The notes beneath the pieces were generated by a model. It was not told where the DNA came from. It did not search any database and saw nothing but the letters and a program-made list of their open reading frames with translations. A stretch of DNA of 64,000 bases from the NCBI GenBank assembly GCA_963921935.1, contig OY998180.1, forward strand, positions 114,830,183 to 114,894,182, in the 5' to 3' direction. Made by a program: the position numbers and the translations under genes. Of the stretch, positions 44,885 to 56,040 are shown piece by piece (the stretch's first letter is position 1; each line of letters begins with the position of its first letter). The DNA comes from Galeruca laticollis (taxonomy: Eukaryota; Arthropoda; Insecta; Coleoptera; Chrysomelidae).

Positions 44885-46069
44885 CAGGGTGAATACAAAG
44901 TAAGAATTTACAGTAGGAATATGAGTGTTAATTCAAATTCGCACACACTGTTTAAAAGCGAACGCCTCGGACGTAGCTGTGAAAACACAAAAAATTAACA
45001 TCAAAACGTAAGTTTCATCAGAAAACTAACGAAAACATGAAAATTCATAAAAATTATATTTTAAGGAGCTTTCTCGCCCCAAAATGACTTCATACAATCA
45101 ATGTTGCATCAAATTCTTCCTGAAGTGCAATTCGCAGATCATGACAGCTGTTGGATAAAGCAGGTCATCGACGAATGCGTCTTTGAAGTTGGTTCCAGAG
45201 ATGCTCAATTGGATTGAGATTAGGTCTATAAGCTGGTCAAACCATTCGTTCAATACCCACTTCGTCCACATATTCGTTGACTACTCGTACCACGTGCGAT
45301 CTCGCATTATCTTGCATTAATACGGAGCCTTCGCCGATAAAATGAGAGTAGGGAACAAGAGCGTTCTGGAGAATATCTTCGATATATCGATGCACATTCA
45401 AGGTCCCGTTTTCAATAAATATTAAATCTGTACGTCTCTGGAAATGCCCACCCACGCCATCACAGAACCCCCCTTGAAACTTACACGTTCTGAAATTGTA
45501 CAGTCCACAAATCTTTCATTTCGACCTCTCTAAACTCGTTCCCGACCATCAGGCGATCGCGAGAACAACCGTGATTCATCCGTGGAAGGGACTTTAGTCC
45601 ATTGATCAATCCTTCAATTCATATGTAGGCGCGCCAATTGAAGAAGTGCTCGACGATGACTTGGAAGCAGCTGGAGTCCTGTGGCCGGCCTCCTTGAAAA
45701 CAGATCGTTTTCTGTAAAACTTCGTCGGATTGAGCTCTCACTAACTTCAATCATACGCACGGTTTGTAGTAGATATTGATACTGAACGGCCGTAGTTCTA
45801 CGATTTCGTAAAGCATTCAGAACAATAAAGCGGTCAATTGCACTTGTCTTCCGTTTGCTTCCGGAACTCACTCGCCTTTTCATATACCCATTCCAGGCAT
45901 GCTGGACTGTTGTTCGAGGTATACCGAGAGTATGGAACACATGACGTTGACTTAGGCTACCCTCAATTAAAGTCACAATACGAGAAACATCCGTCACAGA
46001 TGATGGCATTTTTTTATTTAAAACCGTTGTAATAGGCACAAATATGGCAAGTAACTTGGGGCCACCCTA
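44885..46069 (-). mobile_element. Second Tc1-like transposon, ~1.2 kb
   Basis: The left end TACAGGGTGAATACAAAGTA and the right end, inverted TATAGGGTGGCCCCAAGTTA, share a TAnAGGGTG start and flanking TA (44883-44884 and 46070-46071). A Tc1-type transposase fills the interior on the minus strand. Confidence 0.75.
45110..46039 (-). pseudogene. Tc1-type transposase, broken
   Basis: The N-terminal frame (46039-45614) has two helix-turn-helix parts (LSQRHVFHTLGIPRTTVQHA; YQYLLQTVRMIEVSESSIRR) and ends LLQLARLHMN. The middle, in another frame, has TDESRLFSRSPDGRERV (first Asp). The C-terminal frame has the second Asp in SVLMQDNARSHVVRVV and, after a stop at about 45237, PNLNPIEHLWNQLQRRIRR with the Glu. 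The DD34E spacing is therefore still recognisable. At least two frameshifts and one stop inactivate it. Confidence 0.88.
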
Positions 46070-46071
46070 TA

Positions 46072-47540
46072 AATAAAAAAATTATTATAATGAAATAAAT
46101 TTCAAACCAAAAAGAAACACGATACAAGTGTTTAAAGCGACCCAGTTTTCTATTATTGTAGGTAGCTCAAAATCAAACAAATAATTAGGAAAACAATAAA
46201 CAATAAGTCCCAATTTTGTCACGCATATATGTTCAACTACCAAAACATCGATGTTTATGAACATCATGAAAATACAGACGAGTTATGCAATTATTATAGA
46301 GAAATTAGGACAGCAATTAAAAGATAACCTTCAACAATCAAAAACAAAAAACAGAGAAACAAGGACGAGTTAGGTGACACATCGTAAAAACAGCAACGAG
46401 TGCTGAAATGGCATAACACCCAGCGCAGAGACCCTGTGATAAATACAAGAAAAAACGAGGCAGAGGAGCCAGTACGGGTTTTTCCAGCGGTTGTCGATAA
46501 TTGATAGGCGTTTTGACAGTGCGTTTCAGTGATTTTCGCGAAGTTCTGGAATCAGAGATAGCCGATTAGAGCTCATCTCCCGTCGACCGATCGTAAAAAT
46601 CCAGACGCCGATTTTTCGTGGTGAAACGTTAGATCTAGATTTTCCAAACCGTAAGTTTTTGATTCTGAAAACCTTTCTTATTCTGTTTTTGGGAAGACAA
46701 TATTTTTTTGACTAATTTGTCCGTCCAGCCATATAGGTGCTGTACTGAAACTTGAGCCGTATATCACTTTAATTAGAGAAAATAATACATTGTAAAATTT
46801 CTCGTTTTATGATACAGTTTTATCCAGGGATATTTACGAGGCGTACGCCAATTAAACTTGAAATACGTAGTTATTTCACATTAGATTTTGTTCCTTTCAG
46901 GAAATAGTACAATGGCTTATTATATTATACTTAGAGATACCGGTTTAAACATCTGATATCTAGGAAGTGCAAAAACTTATATTTATCGAATTAATTGTGC
47001 TTGCTTCGAAAACCAGATCTCGTTATTTATTAAAATTTGATCGGACATCGAAGGTCCCCCATGTCAGCAGAAAACGTCCGGTTACGAACTCATTTTTCTG
47101 CAGTGTCTATGAAACTGCCAGTAGGAGAATCCATATCAAGGGATTCAATAAAGTAACCATGAGCTAGGTCACGGTCTCTAGTAAGAACGCCAAATTTATC
47201 TTTAAAAAAGTAGAACCCCGGTCACTTTTCGCTGACGTAGTGAACTCCGTTATCCGTACCAGACACTAACTGAGAGTTGAATCAAAATACATAAAGAAAC
47301 TGGAGTTAAGGGCGAAACCAAACGATTGTTTAAAATAAAGAATAAACACATAACGAAATCCTAGCGATTTCCATTTTCCGATACGAATTTAATTTTATTG
47401 CGCTATCATTGCATTGTCGAAAGTGTATCTCAAGTTATTATTTTCAGTTTCTTGTTTGATGATTTTTCTCATGTTATTAATCTGATTGTAATATAGGCAT
47501 ATTTATTGGTTATCTACCTAGTCTGTTTTCCTTACTCCCG
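46072..47540. other. No gene recognised; possible transcript leader near 46490-46660
   Basis: Mostly AT-rich. 46490-46660 is less AT-rich and ends with a good splice-donor-like ACCGTAAGTTTT; it might be the leader of a mobile element, but nothing downstream confirms that. Confidence 0.35.
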
Positions 47541-47544
47541 ATAA

Positions 47545-47760
47545 TTCCCCCTAGGTACAGGTGGACTGGACCCGTGGACGTACGGGGGTCCTGATGGCAC
47601 GGCGAACCTCAGAGCTAAGGCTTGGCATTTCGTTTAAGCCCAAGAGGGCCCACGTCACCCTTCCGCTCGTACTAGGAAGACACCCTCTCTCAAGGCCCAA
47701 GAAAGGGGGAGGATCATGCTCTCTCGTGCCCTAGGGCACTGGTGACAGCAATCGTTGCAA
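47545..47760. other. GC-rich block of unknown origin
   Basis: A ~215-bp stretch with clearly higher GC than its neighbours, containing GACCCGTGGACGTACGGGGG, AAGCCCAAGAGGGCCCACG and GTGCCCTAGGGCAC. It has stops in all frames and no tRNA or rRNA structure that I recognise. It may be a SINE or the leader of an element. Confidence 0.5.
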
Positions 47761-47994
47761 CCAAATTCAAACTATAAGACAGCATTGGTTAATACACTAG
47801 TGACAGTAATTACACTGAAAAAAAAACACATGGTAAAAGTGCCAAAATTGTTACACCGTTAAAAAGCTCTTAATTTGAGTGTCAGTGTCAAACAATGTTA
47901 ATCTTAAATCCGTTTTTGCGTATTGCGCTTTGATTATTTAAACATAGAAACTTCTGCCTGCGAATACTTTGACCGAGGCGTTCGCTTTTAAATA

Positions 47995-48145
47995 GTGAAT
48001 ATCCAATAAAAACAAAGATAATGTCTTGATTAAAATAACAAATTGTTCAGTAAAGGTCAGGATTGAATGTGATTCCAGTTATCAATAGCTGCTATAGCTG
48101 TTGCATTCCACAGGGTGTAAGAAATTTCGAGAAAGAAACTTCATC
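47995..48145 (-). repeat. Long inverted repeat arm, partner at 43957-44110
   Basis: Inverse copy with TAGCTGCTATAGCTGTTGCA at its centre. On its inner side AGGCGTTCGCTTTTAAATAG (about 47975-47994) is also matched, inverted, at 44950-44970 within the Tc1 left end. Confidence 0.7.
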
Positions 48146-49261
48146 TGATATTTCTATCTATTGCACAGTTGAACTGGCCAAATCAATAATCGGAAGTTGT
48201 AACATATTTAAACTGGCCTGCATGTTCACCGTCCCATTGAGAAACTGTGGGATCGGTTCAAAAGGAATTAATTTATCTGAATTCTATTGAAATATTACAA
48301 TTATAATAATAACAATACAAAAACCAATCACACTTATTGTTACTATTAGAAAACATAACAATATACACTTTTACTTCGTGCTCTGTATCTCTATTTTCAA
48401 GTTTTTTATTATACAAAAAATGTGCTGCAACTAATAAGGAACAATAAATTTCAAACGTTTTATAACGGTAACGGAAATTCAAAAATAAAAGATATATTCG
48501 TTACTTCTTCCGGTTGAATCTGCGCTGTTTCCCGGAAGACAAAAATAATTTCTTAACTGTCTCGAGAATTAAGAGTATCGATTAGTGCCGAATTGAAGAA
48601 GTGGGTCAGGACGACGGTCTGGCGAATAAATATTTTTCATGCTATTCGCCTCTGTGTAAATCTCTACTTGAAAATTTAGGAACGCTTTCCAAGGATTTGG
48701 CAAAGAAAAATTTAAATATCACAAAAATTCTAACATAAATATTCACTTTAAGGAAACGACAAAACCTTAACCTTACCATGTTTCACTAGAAAATTAAATC
48801 GATTTCTTGCTAGGCTCAAACAAGTAACTTCTAAGAAATTCGTAAATACATGGTAATTTGATTTTAGTCAGCCATTATGCTGGGTGAATCAAGCAAAATT
48901 CGCAGTCGGAAAGTAATTTTCATCAATTGAATTCAGCGGATTCGGTAATATTGCGGATTTTTAAACCGATTTTTGGATCCGCTCGAATCACTATCGCGGA
49001 TAATATGCTGAAGCTAGTGAAACAGTTGGAAATCAATAGACTATCTTATGTGGGCCTAACAGAAACAAATAGGAGAGATCTTCCGCCAAAGTTTTTGTCC
49101 ACATAGATTCGTGCCAGTTTTAGCATTAATTTAGGATATCCGAAAATTGAAACTATAGTTTTGTACGTTATGAAGAAAGGAAAATCCGTTGTGTTGCTAA
49201 TAGGCATGCTTGTTTCTTCGAAAGATTTTTCCACTGAGCCCGAGAAGAAACCAAAAAATCC
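48146..49261. other. No recognisable feature
   Basis: AT-rich DNA without a supported frame. Confidence 0.4.
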
Positions 49262-49560
49262 CAATGGCACAGGACCAATTGAACGGCTTATTTCAGTAAA
49301 GTTTTTACATCAGATTCAAATCAAAATTCGAATTTACTTAAATAAATATTTTCATGTACGTTTTAGAAGAAAGTATTTCATGAAAAAGCTGTAGAACGTG
49401 TTATGTTCTAAAAAAAATCTTAGTAACTTTTTTGCGTCACATCAAAAACAAAAGAAATACGATTTTTTTTCAATTTTAACAGGCCGTCATTTTGTTTCTA
49501 CTGTGCCGATTTGGCCCGTTAACGAACTCGTCCAAGATTTTGGCCGAACCAGTTTTTGTA
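49262..49560. repeat. Dispersed repeat shared with 31810-32122
   Basis: Same orientation as the other copy: CACAGGACCAATTGAACGGC, AACATCAAAAACAAAAG-like sequence, TTTTGTTTCTACTGTGCCG and CCGTTAACGAACTCGTCC. Confidence 0.6.
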
Positions 49561-49624
49561 GCAAGTTTGGTTTCGATCCGTCAAAAAATGCACCCTCTAT
49601 TGTGCTTACAAATTCCGTTATAAC

Positions 49625-49626
<2 letters not shown>

Positions 49627-49705
<79 letters not shown>
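49627..49705. repeat. (AT)n microsatellite, ~79 bp
   Basis: Perfect AT repeat. It lies about 80 bp downstream (minus strand) of the hammerhead-like motif at 49784-49830. Apparent Tyr-Ile reading frames across it are artefacts. Confidence 0.95.
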
Positions 49706-49708
<3 letters not shown>

Positions 49709-49783
49709 GAAAAAATTTTCTTGGGATTGTAGGTTCCTAGTTAAACAAATCAAATGGTTTTTTTGGCTTTAATTAACATTTTT

Positions 49784-49830
49784 GTTTTTGTTTACGTTTC
49801 GGACATATCGTGTCCTTCATCAGAACATAA
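49784..49830 (-). ncRNA. Hammerhead-ribozyme-like motif
   Basis: On the minus strand: core CTGATGA (49823-49817), one extra A, stem II GGACA/TGTCC with loop CGATA (49815-49801), and GAAA (49800-49797). TGTT before the core can pair with AACA after GAAACGTA, leaving only a one-pair stem III and A as the cleavage nucleotide. This short stem III recurs in the other PLE-type motifs here. No PLE coding remains nearby. Confidence 0.55.
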
Positions 49831-49860
49831 TTCTACAAATAGATGACAAAAAATTAACAA

Positions 49861-49908
49861 TATATATATATATATAAATATGTATATATATATATATACA
49901 TATACATA
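49861..49908. repeat. Imperfect (TA)n tract
   Basis: TA repeats with interruptions, shortly after the hammerhead-like motif on the plus strand. Confidence 0.8.
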
Positions 49909-50066
49909 AATTTACTCTCTATAATAGTCCTAAATCATTCTGAAATAAGCCTAAAATCATGTCATTATAACGAGACAAAAGTCAGGCGTAGATGTGCTTT
50001 ACAAAATTTACGCCATGGTGACTATTTCCCATCTCATGAACGTAGCGGGACTGGGACTGGAACGGG

Positions 50067-50068
<2 letters not shown>

Positions 50069-50127
<59 letters not shown>

Positions 50128-50141
50128 TATATATATATATA
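50069..50141. repeat. (TA)n microsatellite, ~73 bp
   Basis: Nearly perfect TA repeat with a single GC interruption, flanked by GGAACGGGT on the left and CCTTCGGAACGGG on the right. Confidence 0.93.
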
Positions 50142-50389
50142 ACCTTCGGAACGGGGGATGATTTTGGCATCAGGGAACCCCAAAACGAAAAACTGCATTT
50201 AAATTTTTCCGAAGTCGCGTCATGCTACTCTCTACAATAGAAAAAGTGGAAGGAACTAGGGGCGCATTTAAATGCCCTTGGAATAGGCCCCACTCTTTCT
50301 GTGGAAGAGTGAAACAAGATAAGAAAACTATATACACTTACATTGCTTTTTGTATTTACCTTGGTTAATTTTTAGAGATTTTTAGATTG
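50142..50389. other. No recognisable feature
   Basis: Non-repetitive, no supported coding frame. Confidence 0.4.
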
Positions 50390-50943
50390 GAAGTAGGCCA
50401 CAAAGTCGAGATATAGAAAAATGAAAGCCCTGCCAATTGGAACAGATGGAGGACCTCAGAGCAACATTGCTCTAAATGATTTAGAGGAAAGAGACCTGTC
50501 AGTTTGGGGAAACGTTGCAGTAGAAGGGGTAAGTTATGTAACCATCTATGAAGGCATTGAAAATCCCGAATGTCAACAGAACACAATTTGAGAAGCAGAC
50601 ATAATTTGTGAACCGAGCACAAGTGATCAAGTAAACCGAAGTTATGAAATCATTTATACAGAACCATCAACTGAAAAAGAAAATAACAATAAACACACAT
50701 AGGGCAACCATAACCAACAATGAAAACAGGAGAATATTAAAAGGTATCACACCAAACCATTAGGTATTCTCTCAGACAATTTAATCAAAAATATCGCAAA
50801 TCTCATGGAAACAAACTTTTGAAAATTTGTCAAATAATTATGTGGAATTAAAAAAAGAGAAAATTAAATTGCTCAAACAAAATTTGCAATTTAAAATAGA
50901 AAAATTTAAATTTCAACATCCTGAATTTCATTTTGATTTAGAA
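50390..50943 (+). pseudogene. PIF/Harbinger accessory (Myb/SANT-like) protein, C-terminal remnant
   Basis: The frame reads IGTDGGPQSNIALNDLEERD, VWGNVAVEGVSYVTIYE, and after stops a Lys/Leu-rich helix ending KLLKQNLQFKIEKFKF and EFHFDLE. A TGGGPP-type segment followed by a VxG block and a charged coiled coil is how the second protein of insect Harbinger elements ends. This and the convergent transposase at 51591 fit one PIF/Harbinger element. The Myb domain itself is not visible. Assignment is by context and weak similarity. Confidence 0.5.
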
Positions 50944-51433
50944 TAATGGTTTTTTACTCGAAAGACTGCTGGGATGTACATTCCGTATCGCAAATCAATT
51001 CGTAGTCAATATAATGTTAAGTGTGTGATATATGTATTACTTCTATGTTCAGTAGTTTAGTACCAAAGTTTTTTACCAAAGTGTTCTTATAAAAGTTAAG
51101 TTTTTTATTTTATTTTTGAAGTTTGTTATAGAAAGTTGTTTTTATTTATTTCTAAGAATGTTTCTTGTATTGTTTGAAAATGTTGTGTGTTTTATTTGTC
51201 TATTTGAATAAAATGATTGGCATATTTATATTAATTATTTATTGGTTCAAAATATTTTCTCTAATATAATTTTCTCTAGCAATTCTACCAGAGTTTTGGC
51301 AATTCTACCAGAATTTAAGTATTCTTGATGTGCCTCCTGGTCTACAATATTAAATAAAAAATAAATAATAATTTTTTTATCAATTCATAGATTTATTTTG
51401 GTATACTATTGTCTTCAGGGTATTCTATTCTAA
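50944..51433. other. Non-coding interior of the Harbinger remnant
   Basis: AT-rich, with a short tandem duplication AGCAATTCTACCAGA / GGCAATTCTACCAGA near 51278-51312. Confidence 0.5.
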
Positions 51434-51553
51434 ACGATGAAATAAAACAACGTAATTTGTCTAAAACTTCATTTATTTGAACTAATGTTCAATTTTGAAC
51501 ATTAGTTCAAATAAATGAAGTTTTAACCAAATTATATTGTTTTATTCCATCGT
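51434..51553. repeat. 120-bp palindrome with 30-bp perfect central arms
   Basis: AACTTCATTTATTTGAACTA-type arms at 51463-51492 and 51495-51524 are perfect inverse copies separated by TT. The outer parts ACGATGAAATAAAACAA and TTGTTTTATTCCATCGT extend it imperfectly to 120 bp. It lies between the two convergent Harbinger genes and could act as a shared 3'-end hairpin, or be a separate palindromic insertion. Confidence 0.85.
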
Positions 51554-51590
51554 TCAGTATGGATCTTCATCAAGTAAAAGCCTCATCTAT

Positions 51591-51888
51591 TCAATATTCT
51601 ATATTATCTTCTGCAATTTCCAAATTTGCATCTATTGCAATATTATGTAGAATACAGCTAGCATAAATTATATTAGCGGCTTTTCTGGGGTGATAAAGTA
51701 GTGTTCGATGTCTAGAAAGACACCTGAATCTTCTTTTTAATATTCCATTGGTGCGCTCAATGACATTTATGCTTGATCCCAATAAATTATTAAAAGCTCC
51801 TTCACCTTCATCTCGAGGGTTATGAAAAGGAGTGAAGAACCATGGTTCCAATGGATAATCACTGTCTCCCAAATACTTAAAACATTCC
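51591..51888 (-). pseudogene. PIF/Harbinger transposase (HARBI1-like), C-terminal part
   Basis: The frame has FKYLGDSDYPLEPWFFTP (catalytic Asp of the DDE_4 type), NNLLGSSINVIERTNGILKR (catalytic Glu) and FRCLSRHRTLLYHPRKAANI then CILHNIAI, the standard Harbinger C terminus. About 100 codons remain. Upstream of about 51888 the sequence changes into a BEL/Pao fragment in the opposite orientation, so the N-terminal half is lost. Confidence 0.88.
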
Positions 51889-52140
51889 TTTATGCTGATG
51901 ACGTTATTGTCGGGACTGATTCGTTGGAAGAAGCCCTCCAGATGCAAAATCAACTAATTGATTTACTGAAACTTTGCAACTTTGAGTTGCGTAAGTGGTC
52001 AGCTAATTCATTCGTCTTATTAGATTCGATTCCTATCGATCACCGCGAGTAACGAGATATTACCTTTGACCATCCTGATACTACTTTGAAGATTTGGTGA
52101 TTCCAATGGCGTGCCGATAACCAGAATATGAGTAATACAT
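51889..52140 (+). pseudogene. BEL/Pao reverse transcriptase fragment
   Basis: FLYADDVIVGTDSLEEALQM contains the RT catalytic DD, followed by LKLCNFELRKWSANS and DSIPIDHRE, then a stop and a further in-frame part with TFDHPDTTLKIW. The YxDDxIxG...LRKW(A/S)SN pattern is typical of BEL/Pao. It is only about 80 codons and is fused to the Harbinger remnant. Confidence 0.8.
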
Positions 52141-52702
52141 TTATTAGGTCATAAGATTGTTTGTAACTAGCTTTAAACTGTGTAAGTGGTACCAAAATAA
52201 TTATTGTGACTTTCTCAACATAATAGTGATATGTTTTTCGAGTAAACTTTGGTAGTCAAAATTCTAAAATATAATAAAAACTTTTGAGAATCTTGACAAA
52301 TGTCAAACCAAAATTTACGTCAATTTACCTGTTTTATAAAATAATAACAGGAATTAGGATTGGTCCAGAGCAGTCTTTCTTAGGCCTTGTATGGTGAACT
52401 TCGAAAAAAGTTGCTCCATTGTTGGTAGGAGACGGTGGTTGGTTTTTTTGAACAAAGAGAAGGCAGTCATATTTTTTGAGGAATCAGAGATTTTGAATAT
52501 TAAGTCTTCAAGTAGAGATAAATGATTATATCCAGTTCCATTTCACTAGTCCTCTGGAAACTTTATTAATTCAAAATACAAAAAAAATAATCTAAACATG
52601 TATCTATAATCACAATATTTGACGACACAAAATATACGTGAAGAAAGCGCGCATATGAGATCAACTCTTTATGATACTTAGCAAAATATTCACACATAAG
52701 TA
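52141..52702. other. No recognisable feature
   Basis: No supported frame before the TIR transposon beginning at 52703. Confidence 0.4.
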
Positions 52703-52871
52703 CAGGTTGGTAAATTAATTTGGACGGTCGGAAGTTTGGCATCGTCCGATGCGCCATAGCAAAGATATATGCGGATTGCAAGAGCTCACTTCGGTGGCAG
52801 AATTCGTAAGCTTCGTTTCCACAGTACGGTTCAGAGAAAACTGTGATTACTGGGGTTGTGCAATACTAACT

Positions 52872-55063
52872 TGTTATGGCAGCTCCAGAAAGTAAAGTTG
52901 TTCATAAAAAGTTGAAATTATTATGAACGTTTCAAACTTCATGACCGAAGAGGCAAATAATGGCAAGTCAACAATTCCATTAACAAAGGTAAGTTTTCAT
53001 TATTGAAATAAAAATTTGAAACCAAAGTAATTATTTAACAAATTTACACTCGATAGTAAATTTTTTGAATCGATTTTCGTACATAAAATATTTATTTGTT
53101 ACACGATTTAAAAAAGTGATATTAGGGTGAGACAAATTATTTTATGCACTCATGTGTCAATTTTATGCACCGTTATGTCATCATGACAAACAAATCGACG
53201 CCATTTTTAGTCTATTTAGAGCAACTTAATTGAGACATTTTTTGGTTATTGCCTGCCTGCGGCTCATGCGTCAATTTTTCCATTCGTAAAAAAAAGCACC
53301 ACTTTATGCACTTGTTGCATAAATAACTATTCTGTCTACAGGAGTAAGTAAAAGGGCACATGTTTATTTTGTGTAAGATACCAATTTAAATGTAATAGGT
53401 TTTTTAGCTTATAATTATAATTATTATACTCATTTCATTCTATCTCTATTACGTTTCAGTTTCATTATTTGTTTTGAACCATCTTCCGATTTTAATAACA
53501 ATTGCGGTTTGGTCATAATAAAATATGTTTGAAGAACTAAAATCTAAAGATCGTTTAAAACAACTAATGAACTGAAACGTAATATAGTATTTTTGAATTT
53601 AATACTTCTTTGAAGTGGCTGAAAACCACCACAAAAATTTTTATTTGGAAGAACGGTCACTGATAACAAATTTAACTACTTCCTCATTTTATTACTATAA
53701 AAATACACATGAGTAAAACTTTTTATACAACATTTATATCGACTTATTTTATTGTCAGGTCATTGAACGAGTTTCTGCTGCTACGAAAGTTAGCCAAAGA
53801 ACGCTTTCCAGTATTAAAAAAGAAGCTCTGACAGGAAGTTATGCTGACACTAATGTGCCTTCTAAAAACAAAGAACGTCCAGTATCCGTATGGATCAATT
53901 TGACAAAGCTGTGCTAAGAAGGTGCATAATAAATTATCACATATCCGAGAAAAAAGTACCCACGTTAAGAAATGTACAACAAACCTTTGCAGATAGTTAT
54001 GGCTTCGCAGGAAGTCGCGAATCTCTGCGGAAACAAATACATTCTTTGGGTTTTCGTTGGACCAACATGGAAAACAACAGAAGTTTGTTAATGGAACGTC
54101 ACGAAATCAGACATTTACGCTTACTATATTTAAGAAACATAAAAAAAGTGCTGAGAACAGAACAAACCTATCATTTATATGGATGAAACATATATTCATT
54201 CATGTCACACGCACCTTAAAGGATGGGGCGATAAGAGTAGCGAAGGATTAAGGAAACACGTTTCAAAAGGTAATAGGCTCATCATTGTGCATGCAGAAAG
54301 TGAAAATGGTTTTGTACCTAACGCTGGTATTATGTGGAACTCCCAGTTAAAAAACAGGATTATCATAATGAAATGGTGTACGAAAATTATGAGAAGTGGG
54401 TACAAGAAAAACTTCTTCCAAACCTGCCAAAAAACGCTGTTGTGGTAATTGATATATAAGAAACATATATTACAGAGAACAAATGTTTAAACCGGATCTT
54501 TATAACGTTGCAAAAATGTACAAACCACAATATAAAATTCATAAAATTGATGAATTGTTTATTCGACATGAATTGCAAGTTTTAAGGCTACCCCCTTATC
54601 ATCCGGACTTAAATCCGATCGAAAGTGTTTGGGCGGCACTCAAAGAAAATGTGGCCAAACGAAATGTTACCTTCAATTTTACAAAGGTTAAAGAATTCTG
54701 TAATGAATTTTTGTACACATACTCTGCAAATGATTGGAAAGTTAGATGTGACCATTTAAAAAGATTGAAGATGAATTTATGAACAACGAACCACTTTTAG
54801 ATAATGTTGTAGATAAAATTATTATTAATTTGGCCGAAGACGGAGATAACGAGGATGATGAAGTTGATACAGAAAGTGATTTTGAAGAATCATTTGTAGA
54901 TGCATATCATTATTTTACTGTTAATGATCCCTGTACATCTAAAACATATTTTTCATTATTGTGTTTGTTTGTAAGTGGTATGACTGAATACATTAAACGC
55001 AACAAATGTAAAAATTACAATAGGTGTTATAAAATTGTAGATATTACAGACAAATTCCACTAG
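52872..55063 (+). pseudogene. DDE transposase with an intron and acidic C-terminal tail, frameshifted
   Basis: Exon 1 (from about 52872) ends ...NNGKSTIPLTK at a GTAAGT donor (52990). Exon 2 opens after TTGTCAG at 53759 with VIERVSAATKVSQRTLSSIK, a helix-turn-helix. Next comes DQFDKAVLRRCIINYH, RNVQQTFADSYGF and GFRWTNMENN. The catalytic domain has MDETYIHSCHTHLKGWGD (first Asp), RLIIVHAESENGFVPNAG, a decayed second-Asp region (NAVVVID) at about 54440, and LPPYHPDLNPIESVWAALKE (Glu). A frameshifted D/E-rich tail (DGDNEDDEVDTESDFEES) ends at 55063. At least four frameshifts or stops are present. Confidence 0.83.
53130..53340. repeat. MITE-like insertion in the transposase intron
   Basis: TTTATGCACTCATGTG near 53140 and CACTTTATGCACTTGTTGCA near 53301 form imperfect inverted ends. 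The right end ACTTGTTGCATAAATAACTATT resembles the ends of the palindromic MITEs at 42850, 43605 and 14070. Confidence 0.45.
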
Positions 55064-56032
55064 AGTAATATAATATTTGTAGCACATCTGTACAAAGTTC
55101 TAAATAAACAATAATTGACGGCACCCAGAACCAAGATTTTTTTGTTTTGCCAGTCCTAACTCTGTAAAAAGTGTGAAGGGATGTTCTAATTTCATAGTAA
55201 ATATTTGCAAAAAACCTAAAAATTTACATATGAAAGTAGAAATATCTACCACTAAAAAGCTTCAATATTTTATTTATATTATTAGTATACTTATTCGACC
55301 ATCTCTAAAGGCGATTTCCCCATTTTGTTTTTCAAATTTTATGTATAAACCCGAATTTTTACATTATTATCTACTACATATTATTAAGAATAACAATTTT
55401 AGAAAAATTAACAGGTAGTTATGTCATTAACTATTACTAGGAACAGATTGGCAAAATTGTTGGCAATTGTTAAATTTAGAAAGTCGTTTAACAATCCTTA
55501 TCATACTGTACGCTTTATCTACAAAATCTACCTGACTTCCAATTTATATATAAATAATCCTCAATGACGAATATTATGAAAGGACCACTTAAAAAACAAC
55601 AATTTGAAGTAAGGGTGAAAGTTTATGTCTCTTGGAATCTATTTATTATTTATATCACATAAAATAATAAAGGGTAATTATAGAATTTCCCGTATGGTTT
55701 TTGAAGCAATAAATAATTATGTCTACAAAAATAGGAAAATCTATGGTTTTTATTTCCTTATTCATTTAATTAATAATAAAGAACACATTAATGTTATTTT
55801 GTTTTATAAACTCGATTTTATATAGCATTATATATGTGCCACAATTTATTATTGTTTAATCCAAATTCAAAGTATTGTGTTACCCTCGTACGTATTAGCA
55901 GCCTCACAACCTTTAAAACGTTGCATGCGGAATGTACGTCGCCTGCTCTTCCCGGTAACTGCGTTTACAATGTTGTCAAGTTGAATGGCTTTCTCGCGCA
56001 TCGTCAACTGGCAAAATTAATTTGCCAACCTG
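55064..56032. other. 3' flank of the 3.3-kb transposon, non-coding
   Basis: AT-rich with many short frames and no recognisable protein. It ends at the terminal repeat. Confidence 0.5.
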
Positions 56033-56040
56033 TACAATAA

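Larger units (their letters stand above)
52703..56032 (+). mobile_element. 3.3-kb Tc1/IS630-superfamily transposon with TA target duplication
   Basis: CAGGTTGGTAAATTAATTT at 52703 mirrors AAATTAATTTGCCAACCTG ending at 56032, and both continue into GCATCGTC-type sequence. TA flanks each end (52701-52702 and 56033-56034). The interior holds an intron-containing transposase. At 3.3 kb it is longer than typical Tc1 elements because of a ~770-bp intron and long flanks. Confidence 0.85.

Noticed and set aside
46967..48290. Short reading frames as host exons
   Set aside because: No recognisable domain, no consistent splice structure and composition like the non-coding flank.
49398..49772. Tyr-Ile repeat proteins on both strands (also near 50069, 57781 and 61309)
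   Set aside because: They are translations of (AT)n microsatellites.
50142..50200. Further hammerhead beside the TA tract at 50069-50141 (CTGATG on the minus strand)
   Set aside because: The core reads CTGATGC, there is no GAAA at the right place, and no stem II forms.
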